Shown: positions 1 to 9,293, numbered from the stretch's first letter. The stretch is 64,000 bases of DNA from Planctomycetota bacterium (GCA_022574595.1 JACZRS010000010.1:62001-126000); one strand, 5' to 3'. Numbers and translations are program-made. The notes: generated from the sequence alone by a model not told the origin.

Positions 1-1
1 G

Positions 2-175
2 GAATTGGAACTTCTCTTTGATAGATGGATGACATATAGGCAGGACCATCTTCTGAAGATGCTGCAAGAAGCGTCTCAAGACATTGCGTTTTCCCGAGAT
101 GAGATTGATTCTCTGGTTGCGGCTGCGCCTTTATCTGCTCAGGAAGCTGTGCGTCTAGTCACCACAAAACGTTGA
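2..175 (+). CDS. C-terminal end of an unidentified protein (partial)
   Basis: An open frame enters from the window edge and ends at TGA 173-175, giving about 57 residues that are rich in Leu, Gln and charged residues and predicted helical. I do not recognise the family. The frame ends just after a run of four A (166-169), and the next frame stays open to 380, so the true C terminus may be longer if this is a frameshift. The gene lies upstream of, and on the same strand as, a small coiled-coil gene. Confidence 0.5.
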   Translation, partial: ELELLFDRWMTYRQDHLLKMLQEASQDIAFSRDEIDSLVAAAPLSAQEAVRLVTTKR

Positions 176-380
176 TTTAAAGCAACATCCTGAGTTTTCG
201 ATAGATCGGTCTGTGCGGGCAAGTCCGAGATTATCCCATTTATATTTTGAAAAACTGAATTCGTCCACTTTCGCTAAAAGCATTCCAGAAGTGGCGCAGT
301 GGTTGTTTGTAATTGATAGAGCCTTGCTATCAAGGCGCTTAATGAACAACCAGGGCAATAGATGCTTAGGTCCACTGTAG
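159..380 (+). other. Open frame overlapping the end of the first gene; possible frameshifted extension
   Basis: This frame is open from 159 to TAG 378-380 and reads like coding sequence (mixed hydrophobic and charged residues, for example FEKLNSSTFAKSIPEVAQWL). It has no ATG near its beginning; the first plausible start would be GTG at 213. It could be the continuation of the first gene after a one-base slip in AAAA (166-169), or a separate small gene. It ends 11 bases before the next gene's start, which fits an operon. No function can be given. Confidence 0.25.
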
Positions 381-391
381 TGGAGAAAAAG

Positions 392-718
392 ATGGACGAG
401 CAAGCGTTTCGCAACAAATTTGATGAGTTGATGTCTAGGCTAAAGGCACTTCCTGAGCCTGACCGGATGAGGCTAAACAAACTAGCGGAGGACGCCAAGA
501 AGCGACGACAGCGAATCCAAACGTCAGTTAGTGAATTACAGGACTCGCTGGATCATTTGCGCTTGAGTGTGAAATATCTGGTATTTGATCTTGAAGCTAC
601 ACGTAGGGAGAACTCCTATTTGCGAAAGCTTTTAGAGCAGGCCAATCGAAATGATTCGTCGCCACCTGATAAGAACAATGAAGATTATTTCGGTGATGAG
701 ATATCTGGGGCTGATTAA
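392..718 (+). CDS. Small coiled-coil protein of unknown function
   Basis: The 108-residue protein starts at ATG 392, chosen because GGAGA lies about 7 bases upstream; an in-frame ATG at 362 lacks such a site. It begins MDEQAFRNKFDELM and is almost entirely charged helix with heptad-like spacing of Leu and Val to about residue 90, then a short acidic, polar tail. There is no signal peptide, membrane segment or cysteine. It looks like a cytoplasmic coiled-coil adaptor, but no family is recognised. It probably belongs with the gene or genes upstream. About 370 bases without a convincing gene follow before the Rrf2 regulator. Confidence 0.6.
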   Translation: MDEQAFRNKFDELMSRLKALPEPDRMRLNKLAEDAKKRRQRIQTSVSELQDSLDHLRLSVKYLVFDLEATRRENSYLRKLLEQANRNDSSPPDKNNEDYFGDEISGAD

Positions 719-1003
719 GCCATAAATTGATTTATCTCCTGTTCGGTGCGAAAGCACAAAGAGTGGTGCTGATATTTCGCTAACTTCGATGTGCAGCCGA
801 TCCAGGCTTTAGTTAGCGAAACAACACCGCAATAGCGACAAGCTGGATAAAACTGGCTTGTAGCTTTCTATTGACGAATTTGCCCTCTTTTCACATCAGG
901 AATGGTGCTGATGGGCTAGAAGTCAAAGATTGCCCGTCCAGTTGCAATTGGGCACAAATGAGCAAATCTGAGTATAATGCGGAAATATTAGAGGTTCAGC
1001 TAC

Positions 1004-1032
1004 TTGATATAGTACATAGTAAGTGCTATAAG
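1004..1032 (+). promoter_or_regulatory. Promoter of the Rrf2-suf operon with overlapping palindromic operator
   Basis: TTGATA (1004-1009) and TATAAG (1027-1032) are separated by 17 bases, a good sigma-70-type promoter. An imperfect palindrome, TATAGTAC (1008-1015), 7 bases, GTGCTATA (1023-1030), covers the spacer and the -10 box. Rrf2 regulators bind palindromes of this kind and often repress their own operon, so this is a likely self-regulatory site for the adjacent regulator. The rest of 719-1093 shows nothing convincing. Confidence 0.55.
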
Positions 1033-1093
1033 AATAAGAGACCTATTGGGTGCTTTTTTCAGTAACCCAGCCGCCATGATAGCGAGGTGATCT

Positions 1094-1621
1094 ATGCTCT
1101 TAATTACAAGAAAAACCGACTACGCATTACTAGCACTTGCCAGCTTGGCTAATTTAGAACCTCAAGGAACTAGTGCACGTGAATTGTCCGAAAGGCTGCA
1201 TTTACCGCTGCCTGTTTTGCGAAACATCCTCAAGCAGCTTGCCCGATCTGGTGTACTAAAGTCAACACGCGGCACTAAGGGTGGGTATCGCCTGGCGAAG
1301 CCACCTAGTGAGATTAGTTTAGCTGAGCTTGTAGAGGCAATAGAAGGTCCATTGCGCCTTACGCGCTGTTGTCCTACTCCTGAGAATGAATCTGAGCAAG
1401 AGTGTAAGCTGGAAGAGACCTGCATCATCCAGATGAACGTTCGCAAAGTTCACGCGCGACTTATGGAGTTTCTTGGCGAAGTTAAGCTGGCAGAAATTGC
1501 TGCACCTTTAGAAGAAGATCCAAGTGGCGAAGGGGTGGTTGTAACTTGTGCCAGAGATATCAATACCAGCGTTACGAATGCCAGCACCAAGAACCGGGAG
1601 CAACTTACCGATGCCACTTGA
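1094..1621 (+). CDS. Rrf2-family transcriptional regulator of the suf operon (IscR/SufR-like)
   Basis: The 175-residue protein has the N-terminal winged helix typical of Rrf2 proteins ([16 protein letters not shown] at the start; recognition region around residues 28-66 with the GTKGGYRLA wing). Cysteines at about 92/93, 104 and 110 match the three-cysteine cluster that binds Fe-S in IscR-like members, so it probably senses Fe-S status. A GAGGTG site precedes ATG 1094. It is the first gene of the suf operon and overlaps the sufB start by 11 bases. The C-terminal 45 residues are longer than usual and polar. Autoregulation through the palindrome at 1008-1030 is inferred. Confidence 0.88.
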   Translation: MLLITRKTDYALLALASLANLEPQGTSARELSERLHLPLPVLRNILKQLARSGVLKSTRGTKGGYRLAKPPSEISLAELVEAIEGPLRLTRCCPTPENESEQECKLEETCIIQMNVRKVHARLMEFLGEVKLAEIAAPLEEDPSGEGVVVTCARDINTSVTNASTKNREQLTDAT

Positions 1622-3110
1622 ACAGTCAACTAAAAACATGATCCAATCAAATGAACAACCGGCCAGCGAGTCGGAGCTCACCATCGATCAATGGCAAAGC
1701 CAGGAATATAAGTACGGCTTTACCACGGATATCGAGTCGGAAACATTTCCGCCCGGCCTTGATGAAGATGTAATTCATAAGATATCGGCAATTAAGAATG
1801 AGCCGGATTGGTTGCTTCAGTGGCGCTTAAAGGCTTATCGTCATTGGTTAACAATGACGGAGCCCAAATGGCATAACATTCACTATACGCCGATTGACTA
1901 TCAAAAGATTTCTTATTATTCAGCTCCTAAGAGTGATAAGGATCGCCCCAAGAGCCTTGATGAAGTTGATCCCATTCTCCTTGAAACCTACGAAAAGTTA
2001 GGTATACCATTGCAGGAGCGTGCGATATTAGCTGGGGTTGCGGTAGATGCAGTATTTGATAGCGTATCCGTTGCCACTACTTTCAAAGCCAAGCTGGCAG
2101 AGGTAGGTGTAATTTTCTGCCCGTTTTCAGAAGCAGTTACCGAGCATCCTGAGTTAGTTAAGAAGTATTTGGGATCGGTGGTGCCATACTCGGATAACTT
2201 CTTCGCTACGCTTAACTCTGCGGTCTTTACTGATGGTTCGTTTGTCTACATACCAAAGGGTGTTAAGTGCCCAATGGAGCTGTCAACATATTTTCGTATT
2301 AATGCAGCTTCTACGGGACAGTTTGAGCGGACTCTTATCATTGCCGATGCTGGTAGTGAGGTCAGCTACCTGGAGGGTTGTACTGCTCCGATGCGTGATG
2401 AACATCAATTGCATGCTGCGGTAGTCGAGTTGGTCGCGTTTGACGATGCGAGGATTAAGTATTCGACTGTGCAGAACTGGTATCCCGGCGATAAGGACGG
2501 CAAGGGTGGTATCTTCAATTTCGTCACTAAACGGGGCAAGTGTGCGGGAAGAAGTTCACATATTTCGTGGACGCAGGTTGAAACCGGTTCAGCAATTACT
2601 TGGAAATATCCCAGCTGCATATTGCTGGGTGATAATTCTGTTGGTGAGTTTTATTCAGTGGCGCTGACTAACAACCATCAACAGGCAGATACGGGCACCA
2701 AGATGATCCATATTGGTAAAAACACCAGAAGCACGGTGATTTCCAAGGGAATATCAGCTGGCTTTGGGCAAAATACTTACCGTGGGTTAATTAAAATCAA
2801 CAAGGGTGCGGAAAACGCCAGAAACTATACTCAATGTGATTCAATGCTCATCGGTGATAAATGCGGAGCCCACACATTTCCTTATATAGAAGTAAAGAAC
2901 AGCACCGCACAAATGGAACATGAAGCTTCGACCTCTAAGATCGGCGAAGATCAAATGTTCTATTGCAATCAACGTGGTATAAATACTGAAGACGCTGTCT
3001 CTATGATCGTCAACGGTTTCTGCAAAAAGGTCTTCCGCCAACTTCCAATGGAGTTTGCAGTTGAAGCGCAGAAGCTGCTTGAAGTCAGCTTGGAAGGTAG
3101 TGTCGGCTAA
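1611..3110 (+). CDS. sufB: SufB, Fe-S cluster scaffold subunit
   Basis: SufB of the SufBCD scaffold complex, on which Fe-S clusters are built in the cytoplasm. The start is taken at ATG 1611 (499 residues), preceded by GGGAG; the frame is open further upstream, but that part overlaps the Rrf2 gene. Family features are clear along the whole length, including the [10 protein letters not shown] start region, the [20 protein letters not shown] stretch, the beta-helical core and the C-terminal [20 protein letters not shown] block. Length is normal for bacterial SufB. sufC follows after a gap of about 85 bases. Confidence 0.96.
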   Translation: MPLEQSTKNMIQSNEQPASESELTIDQWQSQEYKYGFTTDIESETFPPGLDEDVIHKISAIKNEPDWLLQWRLKAYRHWLTMTEPKWHNIHYTPIDYQKISYYSAPKSDKDRPKSLDEVDPILLETYEKLGIPLQERAILAGVAVDAVFDSVSVATTFKAKLAEVGVIFCPFSEAVTEHPELVKKYLGSVVPYSDNFFATLNSAVFTDGSFVYIPKGVKCPMELSTYFRINAASTGQFERTLIIADAGSEVSYLEGCTAPMRDEHQLHAAVVELVAFDDARIKYSTVQNWYPGDKDGKGGIFNFVTKRGKCAGRSSHISWTQVETGSAITWKYPSCILLGDNSVGEFYSVALTNNHQQADTGTKMIHIGKNTRSTVISKGISAGFGQNTYRGLIKINKGAENARNYTQCDSMLIGDKCGAHTFPYIEVKNSTAQMEHEASTSKIGEDQMFYCNQRGINTEDAVSMIVNGFCKKVFRQLPMEFAVEAQKLLEVSLEGSVG

Positions 3111-3195
3111 ATATTTTAGTAATTGATACCGTTCGGTTTACCGGTGGATGGTAATGCCGCGTAGTTTTAAAAATGAAAAGGACCCATGGATCCAA

Positions 3196-3957
3196 ATGCT
3201 CGAGATTAAAAATTTACACGCGTGCGTCGAAGACAATGAAATACTTAAAGGCGTCAATCTCACCATCAAAGCTGGTGAGGTGCATTCGATAATGGGCCCC
3301 AACGGCTCGGGCAAAAGCACGCTGGCGCAAGTATTAGCTGGACGTGATACATATGAAGTAACCCAAGGTGAAATCCTTTTTAAGGGTAAAAACATTCTTG
3401 ACATGGAGCCGAATGAACGCGCATGTGAAGGAATGTTCTTGGCGTTTCAATATCCAGTTGAGATTCCGGGCGTTGGAACTGCTTATTTTCTAAGAGCTGC
3501 TCTTAATGCTGTTCGCAAACATCGCGGGCAGGAGGAGCTTGATGCAGCTGATTTTCTTGAGTATGTAAAAGACAAAATGTCAGTTGTTGATATGGATGCC
3601 AAACTCTTGCAGCGCTCTGTAAACGAAGGGTTCTCAGGCGGCGAAAAGAAACGAAGTGAAATTTTCCAGATGGCGGTACTGGAACCGAGCATGGCCATAT
3701 TGGATGAAACAGATTCGGGTCTTGATATTGATGCGCTGAAAATCGTAGCAGATGGCGTGAATTCAATGAGAAACCCGGAGCGAAGTTTCTTAGTTATTAC
3801 ACATTATCAGCGATTGCTTAATTACATAGTGCCTGATTATGTACATGTTTTGATTGATGGCCGAATCGTCCGCTCCGGCGGTAAGGAACTGGCGCTTGAG
3901 CTGGAAGAAAAGGGCTATAGCCATATAAATGCCCCAATGGCAGGATCAACTGCTTAG
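3196..3957 (+). CDS. sufC: SufC, Fe-S assembly ATPase
   Basis: ABC-type ATPase that powers the SufBCD scaffold. Walker A is GPNGSGKST (from about residue 34, Lys40), the signature is FSGGEKKRSE and Walker B is AILDETDSGLD; the H-loop is in VITHYQR. The start is taken at ATG 3196, which gives the family's usual MLEIKNLHA beginning and about 253 residues. An in-frame ATG at 3148 would add 16 untypical residues. Neither start has an ideal ribosome binding site. It lies between sufB and sufD on the same strand. Confidence 0.95.
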   Translation: MLEIKNLHACVEDNEILKGVNLTIKAGEVHSIMGPNGSGKSTLAQVLAGRDTYEVTQGEILFKGKNILDMEPNERACEGMFLAFQYPVEIPGVGTAYFLRAALNAVRKHRGQEELDAADFLEYVKDKMSVVDMDAKLLQRSVNEGFSGGEKKRSEIFQMAVLEPSMAILDETDSGLDIDALKIVADGVNSMRNPERSFLVITHYQRLLNYIVPDYVHVLIDGRIVRSGGKELALELEEKGYSHINAPMAGSTA

Positions 3958-3978
3958 CAATATTTGGAAACAGTATTA

Positions 3979-5343
3979 ATGATTGAACTGATGCAAGAGC
4001 AAGATACCTATAGCGCCGTGTTTGCAAGGATGGAAACTGAGACGCTGGATGGCGGGCCGGAGGCGCTTTTATCGTTGCGCAAAGATGCTATGCAGCATTT
4101 TGAGGAACTTGGCTTTCCAACCACCAAGGATGAACAGTGGCTTTATACCAATGTTTCGGCGATCGCTAAAACGACATTTTGCCCCGCAACTAGGCCCGAT
4201 GTCGCTGTTGATGCTGCAACTTTAGAGCGTGAAAGCTTTGCCGGCTGCGGTTTTCATCGACTGGTCTTTGTTAACGGTTTCTTTGCTAGCGAATTATCTG
4301 ATACTACGGAATTAGATGACAAAGTCACAGTAATAAGTTTGACAGATGCGCTGAAACAGCAGCCTGATACTGTGATGGCTCATTTAGCCCAATATGCAGA
4401 CTACAAAACCCACGCATTCGCTGCACTTAATACTGCGTTCATGGAAGACGGTGCGTTTATCCATGTGCCAAAGGGTGTAGTAGTAGATAAGCCGATTCAA
4501 TTGCTGTTTATTACAGTGCCCAATAATGAAACAAGTAATGAGCCAATTGTTGTTCATCCGCGCGTGCTGATAATTACGGGAGAATCAAGCCAGGTCACGG
4601 TCCTTGAAAGTTACGTTGGCTTAGGTGAGCAGGTTTACTTCACCAATGCCGTAACTGAAATTGCCTTAGGTGAAAACGCAGTAATCGATCACTACAAAGT
4701 GCAGCGAGAATCTACAAAAGCGTATCACATAGCAACGATGCAGCTTAATCAACAAAGAGCAAGCAACGGTGCATCGCATGTTACTTCACTAGGTGGCGAT
4801 ATCGTCCGCAACAACATTAATGTTGTTCTTGATGGTGAAGGATGCAATTGCAATCTTAGCGGACTATATATTCCCCGGGGTAAGCAGCACGTTGATAACC
4901 ATCTGCTTGTAGATCACGCAAAGGCGCATTGCGATAGCCGCGAGTTTTTCAAGGGCATACTTGATGATGATGCTCACGCGGTATTTACGGGCAAAATAAT
5001 CGTTCGCAAAGATGCACAAAAAACCGATGGCAAACAAACCAACAGAAACCTGCTGCTATCAGATAGCGCAAGGGTTGACACCAATCCGCAGCTGGAAATC
5101 TTTGCCAATGATGTGAAATGCACTCACGGAGCTACCATAGGCCAGCTTGATGATGATGCACTTTTTTATCTAAAAACCAGAGGTATCGAAACCGAGGCTG
5201 CAAGGAGCCTTCTTATCTATGCATTTGCAAGCGAAATTCTTGATGAAATTAAAATCGAAGCGGTTCGTGAACAGGTTAACAACATTCTTCTGGATAGATT
5301 GCCCCAAGGGGACCGGTTCCGGGGCTTTAAAGGTCTGCAATGA
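3979..5343 (+). CDS. sufD: SufD, Fe-S assembly scaffold subunit
   Basis: SufD, the SufB-related partner in the SufBC2D complex, about 454 residues. The N-terminal helical part (SLRKDAMQHFEELGFPTTKD, then EQWLYTNV) is typical, followed by the beta-helix with AFIHVPKGVVVDKPIQLLF and the C-terminal block CTHGATIGQLDDDALFYLKT with RGIETEAARSLL. The start is ATG 3979; the frame is also open from TTG 3964, but GGAAA is better placed for the ATG. Its stop overlaps the sufS start (ATGA). Confidence 0.95.
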   Translation: MIELMQEQDTYSAVFARMETETLDGGPEALLSLRKDAMQHFEELGFPTTKDEQWLYTNVSAIAKTTFCPATRPDVAVDAATLERESFAGCGFHRLVFVNGFFASELSDTTELDDKVTVISLTDALKQQPDTVMAHLAQYADYKTHAFAALNTAFMEDGAFIHVPKGVVVDKPIQLLFITVPNNETSNEPIVVHPRVLIITGESSQVTVLESYVGLGEQVYFTNAVTEIALGENAVIDHYKVQRESTKAYHIATMQLNQQRASNGASHVTSLGGDIVRNNINVVLDGEGCNCNLSGLYIPRGKQHVDNHLLVDHAKAHCDSREFFKGILDDDAHAVFTGKIIVRKDAQKTDGKQTNRNLLLSDSARVDTNPQLEIFANDVKCTHGATIGQLDDDALFYLKTRGIETEAARSLLIYAFASEILDEIKIEAVREQVNNILLDRLPQGDRFRGFKGLQ

Positions 5344-6599
5344 ACGTGCAAGCGGATACCATTGCACAAATGACCTCTACATCATTTGATCCAAATCGCA
5401 TTATCAAGGATTTTCCAATCCTTAGGCGCAAAGTGCATGGCAAGCGATTGGTGTATCTAGACAATGCTGCTACCTCCCAAAAACCGCAGTCAGTAATCAA
5501 CACGGTAAGCCGGCATTACCAACAAACAAATGCAAACATTCATCGTGGTATACATACCTTAAGTGTTGAATCAACTAATGCGTATGAAGCGGCGCGGGGT
5601 AATGTGCAGCGATTTATAAATGCATCTAGGCCGGAAGAGATTATCTTTGTACGAGGTGCTACAGAAGCAATAAATCTCGTAGCTCAAACTTATGGAAGAT
5701 CAACACTAAAAAAGGGTGATGAGATTTTGATCTCAACCATGGAGCATCACTCGAATATCGTGCCCTGGCAGATTCTATGCGAACAAACAGGTGCGATTCT
5801 TCGCGTTGCACCAATCAATGATGCGGGGGAGTTGATGTTCAGCGAGTATGAACAAATGCTCAGCCAACGCACGAAGATTGTTGCTATAACGCATATTTCA
5901 AATGCACTTGGGACGATCAATCCAATACGAAAAATTACTGAAGCTGCCCACAAACATGGGGCAATTGTCCTGGTAGATGGCGCACAAGCTGCTCCGCACA
6001 TGCCCATTGATGTACAGGATATTAGCTGCGATTTCTACGCAATCACCGGCCACAAAATGTTTGGCCCGGTGGGGATAGGCGCTCTATATGGTCGCCATGA
6101 AATGTTGAATCAGATGCCGCCTTACCAAGGTGGCGGTGAGATGATTCTTTCAGTGACTTTCGAGAAGACAACGTATAACCATGTGCCGCACAAGTTTGAA
6201 GCAGGGACGCCTAATATCGTAGGGGCAATTGGGTTTGGTTCGGCGATTGACTACTTGAATGCGATTGGTATGGAAAATATCGCAGCTTATGAGCAAGAGC
6301 TGCTTGCCTACGCTACAGCAGCTTTGCAAGAGATTGATCAGGTGCAATTGATTGGAACTGCTCAAGACAAAGCTGCGATTTTGTCGTTTACCGTTGGTGA
6401 TATTCACCCTCATGATGTGGGAACGGTTCTCGATCAAGAGGGTGTCGCGGTTCGCACCGGCAATCACTGCGCACAACCAGCGGTTGAGAGATTTGGGCAT
6501 AGCGCTACGGTCCGAGCTTCACTTGCGCTATACAATACTAAAGAAGACATCGACGCTTTAACGTCTGCAATTCGCAAGACTATAGAACTGCTCGGCTAA
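5340..6599 (+). CDS. sufS: SufS, cysteine desulfurase
   Basis: PLP-dependent group II cysteine desulfurase (419 residues) that removes sulfur from cysteine and passes it to SufU. Landmarks are YLDNAATSQKP near the N terminus, THISNALG, the PLP lysine in ITGHKMFGP (Lys239) and the active cysteine in RTGNHCAQP (Cys377). Length is normal. Its ATG overlaps the sufD stop and its own stop overlaps the sufU ATG, so translation is coupled through three genes. The N-terminal 18 residues extend slightly beyond the usual family start. Confidence 0.96.
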   Translation: MNVQADTIAQMTSTSFDPNRIIKDFPILRRKVHGKRLVYLDNAATSQKPQSVINTVSRHYQQTNANIHRGIHTLSVESTNAYEAARGNVQRFINASRPEEIIFVRGATEAINLVAQTYGRSTLKKGDEILISTMEHHSNIVPWQILCEQTGAILRVAPINDAGELMFSEYEQMLSQRTKIVAITHISNALGTINPIRKITEAAHKHGAIVLVDGAQAAPHMPIDVQDISCDFYAITGHKMFGPVGIGALYGRHEMLNQMPPYQGGGEMILSVTFEKTTYNHVPHKFEAGTPNIVGAIGFGSAIDYLNAIGMENIAAYEQELLAYATAALQEIDQVQLIGTAQDKAAILSFTVGDIHPHDVGTVLDQEGVAVRTGNHCAQPAVERFGHSATVRASLALYNTKEDIDALTSAIRKTIELLG

Positions 6600-7054
6600 T
6601 GAATGAATTACAGGATCTATATCAAGAATTAATACTGGATCACAACCGCTCGCCACGCAATCTTCGCCGAATCGAAGACGCGAACCATAAAGCAGCTGGT
6701 TACAATCCATTATGCGGCGACCGTGTAACGGTTTATCTATCGCTGAATGATGACATAGTTGAGGATATTTCGTTTGAAGGTTCTGGCTGCGCCATATCTA
6801 CCGCAGCAGCATCCTTAATGACACAGGCTATTAAGGGAAAACGTGTAGAAGAGGCTGAAGCACTATTTGAAAAATTCCGTAGCCTGGTAATGGACGATGC
6901 GGAATATGATGAAGATAAAGGGCCAGCGTTAGGCAAACTTCTTGCCTTGGAGGGTGTAAAACAATTTCCCGCAAGGGTTAAATGCGCCACATTAGTTTGG
7001 CATACACTTAAAGCTGCACTTGATAGTACTGATAAACCGGTTACGACGGAATAA
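6599..7054 (+). CDS. sufU: SufU, zinc-dependent sulfurtransferase for SufS
   Basis: SufU-type protein of 151 residues (IscU-like fold) that accepts persulfide sulfur from SufS and hands it to SufBCD. The ligand set is visible: Cys39 and Asp41 in NPLCGDRV, Cys64 in GSGCAIS and Cys129 in RVKCATL. The insertion between the second and third cysteines (about residues 85-120) distinguishes SufU from the IscU scaffold. It starts within the sufS stop (TAATG). Confidence 0.93.
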   Translation: MNELQDLYQELILDHNRSPRNLRRIEDANHKAAGYNPLCGDRVTVYLSLNDDIVEDISFEGSGCAISTAAASLMTQAIKGKRVEEAEALFEKFRSLVMDDAEYDEDKGPALGKLLALEGVKQFPARVKCATLVWHTLKAALDSTDKPVTTE

Positions 7055-7057
7055 ACT

Positions 7058-7393
7058 GTGCAAGATTCACCTTTTGATAGTCTAAATGCCAAGGCAACCG
7101 AAGCGTTGATCGTTGAAGTTCTTAAAACGATTTACGATCCGGAGTTGCCGGTGAGTATTTATGAGCTAGGGTTGATTTATTCAGTTAATGTTGATGTGGA
7201 TGGTGTTGCGGTAATTGAAATGACTTTGACAACACCTGCTTGTCCAGTTGCAGAAACCTTGCCGCCTGAGGTTAAGCAAAAAGTCGAATCTCTTGATGGT
7301 GTAACCGAAGCGCGGGTTGACCTGGTTTGGGATCCGCCGTGGACACCCGATCGTATGAGCGACGCAGCAAAGTTAGATGCAGGATTGTTTTAA
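7058..7393 (+). CDS. sufT: SufT, MIP18/DUF59-family Fe-S maturation protein
   Basis: MIP18-family (DUF59) protein of 111 residues starting at GTG 7058, three bases after sufU. It carries the DPELPVSIYELGLIY motif and the conserved cysteine in TTPACPVAE, as in SufT proteins that help mature Fe-S targets. It is the last gene of the suf operon; a hairpin follows 38 bases after its stop. Confidence 0.9.
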   Translation: MQDSPFDSLNAKATEALIVEVLKTIYDPELPVSIYELGLIYSVNVDVDGVAVIEMTLTTPACPVAETLPPEVKQKVESLDGVTEARVDLVWDPPWTPDRMSDAAKLDAGLF

Positions 7394-7431
7394 GCGTTAA
7401 AAAACTTGCACAAATGTAAGTTCAATATAAG

Positions 7432-7459
7432 CCGGACCTGAGGCTTTGCGAAGGTCCGG
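7432..7459 (+). terminator. Hairpin after the suf operon
   Basis: CCGGACCT (7432-7439) and AGGTCCGG (7452-7459) form a perfect 8-bp stem with a 12-base loop. No T run follows, so it may stabilise the 3' end or be part of the repeat-rich spacer rather than act as a simple intrinsic terminator. Confidence 0.4.
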
Positions 7460-7560
7460 GTATGAAGGACCAGGCATGCCGGATGCGCCATGAGCCATTA
7501 GCGACCGGCTTTGCCGGGGACGAGCGGGTTATTGCGCAGCAACCTTCAATAAAGTTTGTA

Positions 7561-7611
7561 CCCGGGTGAAACCCAGGGCTAATGAACAATGAATCCTGGT
7601 GAAACCTGGGG
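7561..7611. repeat. Two tandem near-copies of a GGTGAAACC-centred palindromic motif
   Basis: CCCGGGTGAAACCCAGGG (7561-7578) is a near-palindrome around GAA. A related unit, CCTGGTGAAACCTGGGG, follows at 7595-7611. The surrounding spacer (7394-7744) is rich in short GC-rich inverted repeats (another is CCGG-CTTTG-CCGG near 7515) and has no convincing gene. This looks like a degraded dispersed intergenic repeat; copies elsewhere in the genome cannot be checked here. Confidence 0.4.
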
Positions 7612-7744
7612 TTGACGTTCGCCGTGTGAGGCATTACTCTTGGGTTAGGTTGCGAATCCTTGATTGATTTATCCGGCTTGGGTAAGATCGCCAGCTTTTA
7701 GTGATCGAAAGGTGTTCCGCAAAACGACTCCAACGCTTTCACAT

Positions 7745-8947
7745 ATGAAAAAACGCGTGACTGCTAACCCGAACATCCGTAAGCACTGGACCGAGTCGAT
7801 TTGCAAGCCCGAGGACATTCGAAATGGGTGGATCATCTGGGCGGTCCTGGTTGCGATCTTCGTCGTTGTAGTGTCAATGCCCGGCTTTGAACGGACCGTG
7901 ACGCCTAGCTACGCAATTGCGGCCCAGGCGTGGTGGAATTCACAGGATCCGTACGCAACAAGAGTGGAGTTTTTCTACCTGCCGCATTCGGCGATCGCCT
8001 TCACCCCGTTTGCCTATATTCCGTTCCATGTCAGTGAAGCGCTTTGGAGAATCGTTACCATTGTGGCGCTGGCGCTCGGCGTACGCAGTATGGCAAGGGT
8101 ATTACGTGATAGTGTTGGTGTCGATTCTTTCTTTATTCTGAGTATTACGACAATTGCGCTGGCGTGGGACGGCGCTCGCAACGGCCAGACCAATCTGCCT
8201 CTGACCGCGGTCATGATCTGGTTTGCTATCAGCCTCATGCGCGGGCGATACTGGTGGGCGGTCGTCTGGTCGTGCGTCGGCATGTTGCTGAAGCCATACA
8301 TGATCGTTCCGGTACTCCTGGCGATCCCGCTATATCCCTCGTTTGCGTGGCGCTTTCTGATCGGTGTCAGCGGATTTGTGGCATTGCCGTTCATGTTTCA
8401 AAAGCCTGGTTACGTTATAGATACATATCAGTCGTTCTGGCGCATGATCGTAGAGCAGACTCATCCGCCCGCTGAGGGAACTCTCTTTTCGGATATCTTC
8501 CGAACGGCGTATGTTTTCGGGTTGCATCTTTCGGATGGGGTGCAACTACTGCTTCGTGCGGCGGCTGCGGTTCTGACATTGGGATTCACGTTCGTCGCGC
8601 AGAAGCGTTGGGGCGCAGCCCGGAGCGCGCTCATTATTTATGGCTCGTCCGCCTTATACCTCACGATGTTCAGCCCGCGCATAGAGAACAATACGTACGT
8701 TCTCATTGGCCCACTCATCGGATGGATGGCGGTTGAACTGTGGCGATCCCGATCTCCCTGGAATTGGTTCGGATGGGGAACGCTGGCGGTGCTCAGTGTC
8801 ATGATCGGTCAACGCGAGATCTCCCATCTGATCCGCCCGGAGCAGGACGCCATCTGGATGCGGCCGCTCTGCGCACTCGCACTGGCCCTAATGAGCGTAG
8901 TGATGGTTGTGCGGGATGTTCGCGCGAGAGCGCCCGGCGGAAGCTGA
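7745..8947 (+). CDS. Membrane glycosyltransferase of the GT87 type (DUF2029)
   Basis: Polytopic membrane protein of about 400 residues with roughly ten hydrophobic segments. The start is taken at ATG 7745 (MKKRVTANPN); the frame is open upstream from 7664 with less protein-like sequence, and no good ribosome binding site is seen. Features fit GT87 polyprenol-linked mannosyltransferases: an early extracytoplasmic loop with acidic and aromatic residues (AWWNSQDPYATR, then EFFYLPHS), AWDGARNGQTN, and KPYMIVPVLLAIPLY. Such enzymes add sugars to lipid carriers outside the cytoplasmic membrane. Codon and base use are visibly more GC-rich than the neighbours, suggesting acquisition. The substrate is unknown. 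Confidence 0.65.
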   Translation: MKKRVTANPNIRKHWTESICKPEDIRNGWIIWAVLVAIFVVVVSMPGFERTVTPSYAIAAQAWWNSQDPYATRVEFFYLPHSAIAFTPFAYIPFHVSEALWRIVTIVALALGVRSMARVLRDSVGVDSFFILSITTIALAWDGARNGQTNLPLTAVMIWFAISLMRGRYWWAVVWSCVGMLLKPYMIVPVLLAIPLYPSFAWRFLIGVSGFVALPFMFQKPGYVIDTYQSFWRMIVEQTHPPAEGTLFSDIFRTAYVFGLHLSDGVQLLLRAAAAVLTLGFTFVAQKRWGAARSALIIYGSSALYLTMFSPRIENNTYVLIGPLIGWMAVELWRSRSPWNWFGWGTLAVLSVMIGQREISHLIRPEQDAIWMRPLCALALALMSVVMVVRDVRARAPGGS

Positions 8948-9293
8948 CACGCCGACTCTGTCCTGAACTTCAGAGGCTTGTGTCAGGCGATCAGCGAGTT
9001 GATACTCCGCAAGCCCTGTGTGCCGCAGTCAGCCCGTTTTGTAAGAGACTTGTGCGCGATCCAGATCGGTTGCAGCCGCTGAATCCTGCGCTTTTGCTGG
9101 TAGTGCCAAAGTACTAATAACGAGTCATACAGCTGCAATAATGGACAATTTATTGGCTATTTTTCGCTTAATTATATACATCCTGGTACTCCTCCTGGAT
9201 TGGCTAAATCGTTGAATTAGAGGATCTAAGCGGGACAATAGCGAAAAGGCTTAATCTGGGGACGATGTGGATAAAGTTATCCTAAAAAAAGCC
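8948..9293. other. Long gap without a supported gene
   Basis: The first part (8948-9120) keeps the GC-rich composition of the preceding glycosyltransferase gene and may be part of the same acquired segment. From 9120 the sequence becomes AT-rich. A 24-codon hydrophobic frame (ATG 9141 to TGA 9215) is present but has no ribosome binding site. No RNA gene is recognisable. Confidence 0.4.

Noticed and set aside
871-1065. Open frame of 64 codons upstream of the Rrf2 gene
   Set aside because: It overlaps the likely promoter and operator, has no ribosome binding site and no protein-like pattern.
7422-7634. Open frame of 70 codons on the minus strand in the repeat-rich spacer
   Set aside because: It consists of translated palindromic repeats and has no start signal. 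Such frames are common artefacts of intergenic repeats.
8740-9117. Open frame overlapping the end of the glycosyltransferase gene
   Set aside because: Most of it is another frame of that gene in GC-rich sequence, and the remainder shows no family pattern.
9141-9215. 24-codon hydrophobic frame
   Set aside because: Composition is membrane-like, but there is no ribosome binding site and the length is too short to support a call.
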